Shown piece after piece: positions 1 through 6,261 of a DNA stretch of 11,294 nt (its first letter is position 1; every line of letters starts with the position of its first letter). A program made the translations under genes and the position numbers. Below the pieces are notes generated by a model. It saw only the letters and a program-made list of their open reading frames with translations. It ran no database searches and was not told the origin of the DNA. The stretch lies in assembly GCA_030636125.1 (NCBI GenBank), contig DAOVXM010000035.1, positions 1 through 11,294 on the forward strand, given 5' to 3'. The stretch comes from Chloroflexota bacterium (GTDB lineage Bacteria; Chloroflexota; Anaerolineae; Anaerolineales; UBA4823).

Positions 1-198
1 CAGAGGTGCTTATGGAAGATTTGGGCCCGTTGAGATTGGCGCCAATTCACTAATAGTAAACGTTTTATCGGTCCATCCATTGGATACCACAAGTACTTTT
101 ACACCATTGACTAAGATGCTAACCAATTGGATTGGTGATAAGCAACCAGACTGCAAATCTTTTTGCGGTAGATTTCTTGATCACATAAGGAGTTTCCT
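1..198. other. Upstream flank of the adaptor gene; possible end of a preceding gene
   Basis: No complete gene is present. One + frame runs into tandem stops TAA-TAG at 51-56 and could be the last 16 codons of an upstream gene. A second + frame stays open from base 2 to the TAA at 221-223, but its translation resembles no family I know. The piece is too short to decide between them. The region also holds an 11-bp palindrome, ATCCATTGGAT, at 75-85 and a related CCAATTGG palindrome at 123-130. There is a TTGACT at 107-112 but no convincing -10 box at the proper distance. The adaptor's promoter is therefore not securely identified. Confidence 0.25.
187..192 (+). promoter_or_regulatory. Ribosome binding site of the adaptor gene
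   Basis: AAGGAG lies six bases before the ATG at 199. This is a near-consensus Shine-Dalgarno sequence at good spacing and fixes the start of the HlyD-type gene. It contrasts with the kinase and radA genes in this window, which have none. Confidence 0.8.
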
Positions 199-1542
199 AT
201 GCATCCAAATCCTCGAAAGATAATCCCAGTGTTGTTATTGGTGGTTTTGGCAGGGGCAGTTTGGTGGTACTTCGGATCTGAGCGTGTCCAGACCAATACC
301 GACAAGATTTCCGCCTCTGGCACGATTGAAGCCACACAAGTCAGCCTTGCCTCTGAGATGGGGGGGAAGGTAGTTGAAATCCTGGCGAATAAAGGAGACA
401 AGGTCCTGCCTGGGCAGGTTTTAATCCGTTTTGAGGATGCACTGTTGCAGGCACAATTGGGTCAAGCACAAGCTACCCTGGCTCAGGCACAGGCCAATTA
501 CGATCTGGTCGCTGCTGGTCTACCACCTGAGCAGCGGGAGGTCGCCAGCGTTGCGGCCGAATTAGAATTGATTAACGCACAACAAGCCCTCGATGAATTG
601 TTTGAGAAAACCGAATTGATAGCTGCCCAAGCGTATCAAGCTGTGGTAAAAGCTGAGCAGGCTGTTGAGGATGCTCAAGAGTATCTAGATAATTTGCAAT
701 CACCTGCACCCCGGGTACATATAGACCAGGCCAAGGCAACAGTTTTGCTCTCAAAGATCAGGCTGGATGATGCTCGTAAAGATTACGAACCTTATGAGAA
801 CAAGCCCGAGAGTAATAAAATACGTGCAGCCTTTTTTAGCGAGTTTGTCGAGGCAGAGACAATATATGATGGAGCGGTACGCAGGTTGAATAACCTCTTG
901 GGCAATGCCGCTGAGTTAGATATTGCTGAGGCGGAGGCTGGCCTGGAGCTGGCCAAAGCCAATTTGGACGAGGCGGAACGCGAGTATGCGCAGGTTAAGG
1001 ATCGCCCTGATCCTGATGACCTCATCCTGGCTGAGACCCGCTTAGCGATGGCACAGGCGAATCTGGCAGCCGCACAAGCGGACCCTAGCCCTGAGCAATT
1101 AGCTGCTGCCCGGTCCCAAATTGCCGTCGCACAGGCTGCTCTAGAGGTCATCCAGGCGCAAATTGATAAACTAGCACTAGTTGCCCCCATTGACGGCATT
1201 GTGCTCTCTCGCTCGGTAGAACCTGGAGAGGTCGTCGTACCAGGCTCACCGATGATGACTCTGGCTCGCCTTGATGATTTAACCATCACTGTGTATGTCT
1301 CTGAAGACCGTTATGGCGCGATCAATCTGGGGCAAGATGCTCAGATGGTCGTTGATTCCTTCCCCGGAGAGACTTTCAATGCTACTGTAGTGCGCATTGC
1401 CGATCAGGCTGAATTCACTCCCCGGAACGTGCAAACTGAGGAGGGTCGCCGCACGACAGTGTTCGCGGTTGAGTTATCGGTGGAAAACCCAAATGGCAAG
1501 CTCAAGCCGGGTATGCCTGCGGATGTAACCTTGGGTGATTAG
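199..1542 (+). CDS. HlyD/YbhG-type membrane fusion (adaptor) protein of an ABC exporter
   Basis: This 447-residue protein is a membrane-anchored adaptor for an ABC export complex, acting on the outer face of the cytoplasmic membrane. Residues 7-25 form one N-terminal hydrophobic segment after a short basic stretch. Residues about 41-80 are the first half of a biotinyl/lipoyl-like domain (GTIEA, then GGKVVEILANKGDKVLPGQ). Residues about 81-327 are Ala/Gln/Glu-rich and predicted to be a long alpha-helical hairpin. Residues about 328-358 complete the lipoyl domain (APIDGIV, PGEVV), and 360-447 form the beta-barrel and C-terminal domain ending in LKPGMPADVTLGD. The hairpin of about 245 residues is long for the family. 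The two ABC ATPases follow directly, as in ybhG-ybhF loci. No membrane permease is adjacent, and the substrate is unknown. Confidence 0.9.
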   Translation: MHPNPRKIIPVLLLVVLAGAVWWYFGSERVQTNTDKISASGTIEATQVSLASEMGGKVVEILANKGDKVLPGQVLIRFEDALLQAQLGQAQATLAQAQANYDLVAAGLPPEQREVASVAAELELINAQQALDELFEKTELIAAQAYQAVVKAEQAVEDAQEYLDNLQSPAPRVHIDQAKATVLLSKIRLDDARKDYEPYENKPESNKIRAAFFSEFVEAETIYDGAVRRLNNLLGNAAELDIAEAEAGLELAKANLDEAEREYAQVKDRPDPDDLILAETRLAMAQANLAAAQADPSPEQLAAARSQIAVAQAALEVIQAQIDKLALVAPIDGIVLSRSVEPGEVVVPGSPMMTLARLDDLTITVYVSEDRYGAINLGQDAQMVVDSFPGETFNATVVRIADQAEFTPRNVQTEEGRRTTVFAVELSVENPNGKLKPGMPADVTLGD

Positions 1543-1551
1543 GATATCTGA

Positions 1552-2541
1552 TTGACCAATCGACCAGAGCGTGAAATGGAAACCTTGATTGTGGCACGCC
1601 ACCTGAACAAATCTTTTGGTGATACCAAAGCGGTCGATGACCTTGATCTGCAAGTATCAGCTGGTGAAATCTATGGCCTGGTAGGGCCAGATGGCGCTGG
1701 AAAAACGACCACCATGCGCTTGTTATGTGGCGCATTAAAATTCGATAACGCTCATAGTGGGGAGGCGTCGATAGTTCGTATTGCCGGATATGAAATGCTC
1801 CGTCAGACAGAACAAGCCCGCGCCCAAATTGGCTATCTGCCGCAAAGGTTCTCGCTTTATGAAGAGTTGACAGTTATGGAGAACATACGCTTTTTTGCCG
1901 AGGTGCGCGGTCTTTCATCATCGCAATGGCGGCCGCGTTGTATGGAAATCCTCCAATTTGTAGGCCTAGACCAATTTATCAACCGGCGAGCCGGGCATCT
2001 TTCTGGTGGGATGAAGCAGAAGCTTGGATTGGCGGCAGCTTTAGTACATCGCCCGCGTGTTTTGTTGCTGGATGAACCAACCACTGGCGTTGACCCGGTT
2101 ACTCGCCAGGATTTCTGGAAATTGATCATCCATCTGGTGGCTCCCGTGATTCAAGGAGAAGGGGATGTGGCTGTGCTGATCAGCACCCCATATATGGACG
2201 AGGCTTCGCGCTGCTCCTGTGTAGGCTTCATGCAAAATGGGCGCCTCTTGGTTGAGGGGACGCCTGCTGAACTGCGCGCTCTCTTAGAAGGGCGCATCCT
2301 GGAGTTGCGCGGTCGTCCGTTACCCTTGTTGCGCCGTCTGGCTGAACTTGAGCCAGAAGTGGAGAATGTGCAAATGTTCGGAGATAGGATGCACCTGCGC
2401 GTGCGAGCGGGGAAGCTAAAAGAAGTATCTACCCGCCTGCGGAAACGTATCCAGGTCGAAGGTGTCGATGATTTTCAAATCCGAGCTGTTAATTCTCAGC
2501 TTGAAGATGTTTTTAGTTCCCTATCGGAGATGGAGAAGTGA
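1552..2541 (+). CDS. ABC-2-type transporter ATPase, YbhF N-half-like (degenerate H-loop)
   Basis: This is a 329-residue ABC ATPase, the presumed first motor subunit of the exporter whose adaptor lies upstream. It has Walker A GPDGAGKT (45-52), Q-loop PQ (97-98), the canonical signature LSGGM (150-154), Walker B LLLDEP (171-176) and D-loop GVDP. The H-loop reads STPYMDEA, so Pro213 stands where the second ATPase has His. A C-terminal domain follows the nucleotide-binding fold and ends with LEDVF. The TTG start at 1552 has an AGGA (1541-1544) seven bases upstream. ATG 1576, giving METLIVARHL, is an alternative with a weaker upstream site. The last bases overlap the next gene at GTGA (2538-2541), which implies translational coupling. 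It resembles the N-terminal half of YbhF-type tandem ATPases, here split into its own gene. Confidence 0.9.
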   Translation: MTNRPEREMETLIVARHLNKSFGDTKAVDDLDLQVSAGEIYGLVGPDGAGKTTTMRLLCGALKFDNAHSGEASIVRIAGYEMLRQTEQARAQIGYLPQRFSLYEELTVMENIRFFAEVRGLSSSQWRPRCMEILQFVGLDQFINRRAGHLSGGMKQKLGLAAALVHRPRVLLLDEPTTGVDPVTRQDFWKLIIHLVAPVIQGEGDVAVLISTPYMDEASRCSCVGFMQNGRLLVEGTPAELRALLEGRILELRGRPLPLLRRLAELEPEVENVQMFGDRMHLRVRAGKLKEVSTRLRKRIQVEGVDDFQIRAVNSQLEDVFSSLSEMEK

Positions 2542-3479
2542 GCCAGGTCAAAACAGTTATCAAGGCTACGGATTTAACCCGTCGATTCGGCGAATTTATA
2601 GCTGTAGATCATATCAGCTTCACTGTGCAGGCCGGAGAAGTGGTGGGCTATGTGGGGCCGAACGGGTCGGGTAAAACAACTACCATCCGTATGTTGCTCG
2701 GGTTGCTGTTACCTACTGAAGGAGAGGCATATGTCCTGGGCTACCATGTGGCGCGACAATCCGAACTAGTTCGGGCGCGTGTGGGTTATATGTCGCAAAA
2801 ATTCGCCCTGTACCACGAACTGACTGTTAGTGAGAATCTGGAATTTTACGCGGGTGTATATGGTGTGCGTGAGCGCTCTCGTCTGGATGAGGTATTAAGG
2901 CAAGTGGGTTTGTCTGGTTTAAAGCGTGAGCGTGTGAGCAGCCTTTCGACCGGTTGGCGACAACGCCTGGCATTGGGAACGGCAATTGTGCATCGCCCTA
3001 AGCTGTTGTTTTTAGATGAACCCACCAGTGGTGTTGATCCTACAGCTCGCCGGGCTTTCTGGGATTTGATATACGAACTTGTCGCAGCAGGCGTGACAGC
3101 TTTCGTCACCACCCACTACATGGATGAGGCGGAGTATTGTGGACGGGTTGGGATCATGCGCGCTGGCAATTTGCTGGCAATGGATACACCTTCCGCATTG
3201 AAGAAGCAGGCCATCCCAGGGCTGGCGTGGGACGTATTTGCAGAGCCGCTGTTATTTGCTTTGGAGGCGTTAGAGGGGTGCTCCTTTGTTTTGCGCGCAG
3301 GTTTGGCGGGGGACCACCTGCGCGCGATCACGCGACCAGATGTGGATAGCGATACGCTCCTGACGCATCTGGGTCAAGCAGGTTTAGAAAACCTGCAAGT
3401 TGAGTCTGTCGAGCCCTCCCTGGAAGATGTTTTCCTATCCCTGACTGTCGAAAAAAACAAAAGCGTTCCTATTTCCTAA
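2538..3479 (+). CDS. ABC-2-type transporter ATPase, YbhF C-half-like (variant signature)
   Basis: This 313-residue ABC ATPase is the probable heterodimer partner of the ATPase just upstream. It has Walker A GPNGSGKT (40-47), Q-loop SQ (86-87), Walker B LLFLDEP (156-162), D-loop SGVDP and a proper H-loop, TTHYMDEA with His193. Its signature motif is the variant LSTGW (136-140), with Thr replacing the first Gly of LSGGQ. The C-terminal domain ends in PSLEDVFLSLT, as expected for the family, followed by a short Lys-rich tail. The GTG start overlaps the previous stop by 4 bp, and GGAG (2526-2529) lies eight bases before it. In ybhF-type operons one or two ABC-2 permeases normally follow. Here the next gene is a kinase, so the membrane partner must be encoded elsewhere or has been lost. 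Confidence 0.9.
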   Translation: MSQVKTVIKATDLTRRFGEFIAVDHISFTVQAGEVVGYVGPNGSGKTTTIRMLLGLLLPTEGEAYVLGYHVARQSELVRARVGYMSQKFALYHELTVSENLEFYAGVYGVRERSRLDEVLRQVGLSGLKRERVSSLSTGWRQRLALGTAIVHRPKLLFLDEPTSGVDPTARRAFWDLIYELVAAGVTAFVTTHYMDEAEYCGRVGIMRAGNLLAMDTPSALKKQAIPGLAWDVFAEPLLFALEALEGCSFVLRAGLAGDHLRAITRPDVDSDTLLTHLGQAGLENLQVESVEPSLEDVFLSLTVEKNKSVPIS

Positions 3480-3487
3480 AGCTGGCG

Positions 3488-3493
3488 TATAAT
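3488..3493 (+). promoter_or_regulatory. Candidate -10 box for a leaderless kinase transcript
   Basis: A perfect TATAAT lies between the stop of the second ATPase and the kinase ATG at 3500, with six bases (TCGATC) between box and ATG. A start site at the usual distance from the -10 box would fall on the A of the ATG. No Shine-Dalgarno sequence precedes the ATG and I see no good -35 box. Leaderless transcription is inferred from geometry alone. Confidence 0.55.
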
Positions 3494-3499
3494 TCGATC

Positions 3500-4519
3500 A
3501 TGGTGGCCAATTCACCTCAATTCATTTTTATTGGTCAATTGCTCCGAGAATATGTGATTTTACCGTCCGACCAGGTATTACAAGATGTCCCGGGAGGAAA
3601 TCTGCTTTACACTGGGGCTGGCTTGCTGGTATGGGAAGACGACCCGCCTCCGGGGATGGTGGTGCGTGTGGGTGAGGATTATCCTCAGGTGTGGTTGGAA
3701 GAGTTCGCTCGTCGTGGTCTGGATACGAATGGAGTGAATGTATTACCGCATGCAGTTGATGTGCGCTCCTTCGTGGCTTTTACTGGTCGCAGATCTCGCT
3801 CGATGGATGATCCGGTGGCGCACTTCGCCCGTTTGAGCTTGCCATTCCCCAAGGCATTACTTGGGTATCGGGAGGCTACTAAACCCCTGGACAGCCGTAC
3901 CCAACTGTTGCCTACTTCCCTACGCCAAAGTGATATCCCGCCAGACTATCTAGATGCGCGCGGCGCGCATCTTTGTCCATTGGATTATCTTACCCACAGC
4001 ATCATGCCGGCCGTTTTGCGCCAGGCCGAGGTTGCTGTGGTTACCCTTGATCCATCCCCTGGATATATGAATCCCACCTATTGGTCTGACGTACCTTCCT
4101 TAATCACAGGGCTGACAGCTTTTCTTCCTTCCGAAGAGGAAGTGCGGGAACTCTTCCAGGGGCGCAGCGATGATTTGTGGGAGATGGCAGAGGCTTTGGC
4201 TGCCTATGGTTGTGAAATCATTGTGATCAAACGCGGTGAGGGAGGTCAATATCTTTACGATGCCGCTACCCGTACCCGCTGGGAGATTCCAGCTTACCCT
4301 TCTCATGTTGTTGACCCAAGTGGAGCCGGAGATGCCTTTTGTGGTGGCTTTTTAGCTGGTTATCGACGTACTTACGATCCCTTGCAAGCGGGTTTATTTG
4401 GCAATATCTCGGCCTCGCTGGTTGTGGAAGGAGTTGGCCCTTTCTATGCCTTGGATGCACTCCCCGGTCTGGCCGAGGCGCGCATGGAATCTCTAAAACA
4501 ATCTGTTAGAAAAGTGTGA
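3500..4519 (+). CDS. PfkB/ribokinase-family carbohydrate or nucleoside kinase
   Basis: This 339-residue cytosolic kinase is expected to phosphorylate a hydroxymethyl group of a sugar or nucleoside using ATP. The C-terminal PfkB signature DPSGAGDAFCGGF (from 272) contains the anion-hole GAGD (275-278), with Asp278 as the catalytic base. A Gly-Gly substrate-side motif, PGGN, sits at 31-34. The NxxE magnesium/phosphate motif appears as Ser211-x-x-Glu214 in LPSEEE, so Asn is replaced by Ser. VIKRGEGG (242-249) matches the nucleotide-side 'K-x-G-x-x-G' segment. Length fits the family, but the substrate cannot be deduced. The only start with a plausible signal is ATG 3500, just after a TATAAT box. 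The M20 peptidase gene starts three bases after the stop, so the two are probably one operon and may act on related substrates. Confidence 0.85.
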   Translation: MVANSPQFIFIGQLLREYVILPSDQVLQDVPGGNLLYTGAGLLVWEDDPPPGMVVRVGEDYPQVWLEEFARRGLDTNGVNVLPHAVDVRSFVAFTGRRSRSMDDPVAHFARLSLPFPKALLGYREATKPLDSRTQLLPTSLRQSDIPPDYLDARGAHLCPLDYLTHSIMPAVLRQAEVAVVTLDPSPGYMNPTYWSDVPSLITGLTAFLPSEEEVRELFQGRSDDLWEMAEALAAYGCEIIVIKRGEGGQYLYDAATRTRWEIPAYPSHVVDPSGAGDAFCGGFLAGYRRTYDPLQAGLFGNISASLVVEGVGPFYALDALPGLAEARMESLKQSVRKV

Positions 4520-4522
4520 ATC

Positions 4523-5638
4523 GTGCGAATAGAACATACTCTCGTCGAACGCGTTCTTGATCTGGCTATTACCATTCAACAAATACCTGCTCCTACGTTC
4601 GCGGAAGGGCGGCGTGCCCAATTTGTGCACGATGAATTTTTGGAGGAAGGTCTCGCCGATGTATCGATAGACTCATTGGGTAATGTGTACGGTCGTTTAC
4701 CGGGAACCGGAAAGGCTCCTGCGTTGGTCATCTCTGCCCATCTCGACACGGTCTTCCCAGAGTCAACGGACCTACGCATGACGCACAGCCCGGAAAGGGT
4801 TACTGCCCCTGGTATTGGTGATAATTCACTTGGGGTTGCCGGGCTGTTTGGTTTGTTATGGGCTTTGCGCCGGCGGGGCGTTAACTTGGATCATGATGTG
4901 TGGTTGGTGGCTAATGTGGGTGAGGAGGGCTTGGGCGATTTGAACGGCATGCGGGCTGTGGTAGACCGTTTTGGGGAGCAGGTACAGGCCTATATCGTCT
5001 TGGAGGGCATGGCTCTTGGCCAGATTTACTACCGTGGCCTGGGAGTCAAACGCTATTGCATTCGTGTTCAGACCCAAGGAGGGCATTCCTGGGTGGATTA
5101 TGGTCGACCTTCCGCTGTCCATGAGTTGGCAAAAATTATCACCCTCTTGAACGACCTGCCTTTAGTCGAGAGGCCACGAACGACACTTAATGTAGGGGTA
5201 ATCGTAGGGGGGACCACAGTCAATACAATTGCCTCTGAAGCTCACCTGGAATTAGACCTGCGCTCAGAGGACGCAAAAACTTTAGAGAACTTATCCTCTC
5301 GGGTTGAGGAGTTGGTCGCTGCTGCAAATCGGTCTGGGGTGGTGGTCACAGCCGAAGTTATCGGTCGACGACCTGCGGGTGAAATCTCTCTTGACCACCC
5401 GCTTGTTCAACTGGCGGCGCGCTGTTTGCAAGCCCAGGGCATATCACCGCGTATCAATATTGGATCGACGGATGCAAATATCCCTCTCAGTCGCGGGTTG
5501 CCTGCGATATGTATCGGCCTGACTGCCGGGAGCGGCGCCCACACAGTAGATGAGTACATCTATACGCCTCCCTTGGCGCAAGGATTGGCGCAACTGGTTT
5601 CGGTGGTGGAGCAGTTCAATCTGCAGGTAAATGATTAA
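4523..5638 (+). CDS. M20-family zinc metallopeptidase (peptidase T/ArgE/DapE-like)
   Basis: This 371-residue protein is a predicted di-zinc hydrolase that cleaves an amide or peptide bond in a small substrate. The full M20 residue set is visible. HLDT gives His73 (metal) and Asp75. GIGDNSLG gives Asp100 (bridging metal ligand). GEEG has Glu134 (general base) and Glu135 (metal). LEG gives Glu161, and GAHTVDE near the end gives His340 (metal). The lid/dimerisation domain spans about 170-285 and contains GGHSW with His188. Length suits this group. The GTG start is three bases after the kinase stop and no strong Shine-Dalgarno sequence precedes it, which suggests coupled translation. The family covers aminopeptidases, deacylases and carboxypeptidases, so the exact substrate is open. 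No terminator was found after the TAA. Confidence 0.88.
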   Translation: MRIEHTLVERVLDLAITIQQIPAPTFAEGRRAQFVHDEFLEEGLADVSIDSLGNVYGRLPGTGKAPALVISAHLDTVFPESTDLRMTHSPERVTAPGIGDNSLGVAGLFGLLWALRRRGVNLDHDVWLVANVGEEGLGDLNGMRAVVDRFGEQVQAYIVLEGMALGQIYYRGLGVKRYCIRVQTQGGHSWVDYGRPSAVHELAKIITLLNDLPLVERPRTTLNVGVIVGGTTVNTIASEAHLELDLRSEDAKTLENLSSRVEELVAAANRSGVVVTAEVIGRRPAGEISLDHPLVQLAARCLQAQGISPRINIGSTDANIPLSRGLPAICIGLTAGSGAHTVDEYIYTPPLAQGLAQLVSVVEQFNLQVND

Positions 5639-5654
5639 GGTCAGGTTTACGTAG

Positions 5655-5949
5655 TTGAAGTGGTAAGAGCCTGCACCCTCCGAGCCAAACATAACCAGGG
5701 GGCCAAACTGGGGGTCCTGCACTGCGCCGACGATTACTTCCTGACCATTTGGGAGCATGCGCTGAAGTGTACACTCGTTATCTTAGCGCCCGGCCTGGCC
5801 GATTGGATATTACGGGTGATGGTGGTGTAACCTGCGGCAACCGCCCGAGCCGATGATAGCGGCATGTAGACCGCGTTCACCGCACTGGTGTAGTGATTGG
5901 GGTATTGCTGCTGCGGGGATGAGCAGGTAAGGACTGCAGGAGATGGCAC
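5655..5949 (-). pseudogene. Remnant of ADP-forming acyl-CoA synthetase, ATP-grasp domain
   Basis: Two minus-strand frames together spell part of the ATP-grasp domain of an NDP-forming acetate/acyl-CoA ligase. The upstream piece (5949 down to about 5770) reads PAVLTCSSP, then SSARAVAAGYTTITRN and [10 protein letters not shown]. The downstream piece (about 5767 to 5684) reads LQRM, then [18 protein letters not shown] and GPLVMFGS. The junction near 5768-5772 fits loss of one base, since restoring it would give V-L-L-Q-R-M, like the family's V-L-V-Q-R-M. The expected HKSDVGGV segment is scrambled to HYTSAVNAV, the homology stops after MFGSEG, and no start or remainder of the roughly 700-residue protein is present. 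It is a decayed fragment facing against every neighbouring gene. Identification rests on remembered family motifs and was not tested by alignment. Confidence 0.75.
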
Positions 5950-6034
5950 ATCATGGTTAATGAAGTAAATGAAATTGATTATAATCCTTTGAATTCGGTG
6001 AGTGATCGTAAATAACCTGTTTTTCGGTATTCTC

Positions 6035-6050
6035 TCTCATTAAAATGAGA
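6035..6050. repeat. Perfect 7-2-7 inverted repeat upstream of clpC
   Basis: TCTCATTAAAATGAGA is a perfect dyad: TCTCATT and AATGAGA flank a central AA. It lies about 120 bases upstream of the proposed clpC -10 box in AT-rich DNA. It is not followed by a T-run, so it is more likely a protein-binding site than a terminator. No known regulator is recognised. Confidence 0.45.
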
Positions 6051-6155
6051 AGCGATAAGTAAATATCATACAGAATCTGCTTAGTGGATTCTTTCACTGG
6101 TAAAACCTAAGAAAAACGTTAATCTTTGGGGTTTCTCATCAAAAATGACATGCAT

Positions 6156-6171
6156 CCAGGGTAAACTCTGG
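6156..6171. promoter_or_regulatory. Dyad overlapping the clpC promoter; candidate operator
   Basis: CCAGGGTAAACTCTGG is a 7-2-7 dyad with one mismatched pair (half-site CCAG-x-GT). Its right edge overlaps the TG of the extended -10 element at 6169-6170, so a bound protein would occlude the promoter. As RNA it could form a small hairpin, but it lies upstream of the predicted start site. The regulator is unknown. Confidence 0.4.
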
Positions 6172-6177
6172 TAGAAT
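6169..6177 (+). promoter_or_regulatory. Extended -10 promoter of clpC
   Basis: TGGTAGAAT matches the extended -10 form TGnTAnAAT, with TAGAAT at 6172-6177. An ATGACA at 6145-6150 resembles a -35 box but its 21-base spacer is too long, which fits an extended -10 promoter with little -35 need. Transcription would begin near 6184, giving a leader of about 78 bases. A second box, TAAAAT, at 6187-6192 is a weaker alternative. Confidence 0.45.
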
Positions 6178-6249
6178 TTAATTGGATAAAATTTCTCGTA
6201 ATCAAGAAGTTCTACTCTCAAATCGTGTGAGTCGTCTTTTTGTAGTGTA

Positions 6250-6254
6250 GGAGG
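6250..6254 (+). promoter_or_regulatory. Ribosome binding site that selects the clpC TTG start
   Basis: GGAGG ends seven bases before TTG 6262 and sixteen bases before ATG 6271. The spacing supports the TTG as the true start, adding three residues (MAG) ahead of [10 protein letters not shown]. Confidence 0.75.
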
Positions 6255-6261
6255 TAGAATT

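Larger units (their letters stand above)
5950..6249. promoter_or_regulatory. AT-rich clpC leader and promoter region
   Basis: This stretch between the ATP-grasp remnant and clpC holds no convincing gene. A minus-strand frame at 6081-6272 lacks recognisable protein character. The region is clearly more AT-rich than its surroundings and carries two inverted repeats and an extended -10 promoter, listed separately. There is no CIRCE-type repeat, and I do not see the CtsR heptad repeat typical of clpC promoters in Firmicutes. A loose hairpin may form from AAACC at about 6105 with GGTTT near 6130, but it has internal mismatches. Confidence 0.5.

Noticed and set aside
2..223. Open + frame of about 74 codons across the left edge
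   Set aside because: It has no recognisable protein character and overlaps the adaptor's Shine-Dalgarno sequence and start. The other frame ending at 51-56 is an equally good candidate for the upstream gene's end.
792..1289. Long antisense frame of 165 codons inside the adaptor gene
   Set aside because: It arises from the Ala/Gln/Glu-rich codons of the coiled coil on the other strand. Its Ser/Ala/Arg-rich composition is typical of a shadow frame.
5444..5758. Minus-strand frame taken as a complete small gene
   Set aside because: Only its first 25 or so codons are protein-like (the ATP-grasp remnant). The rest runs antisense into the M20 peptidase gene, so it is part of a pseudogene and not a gene.
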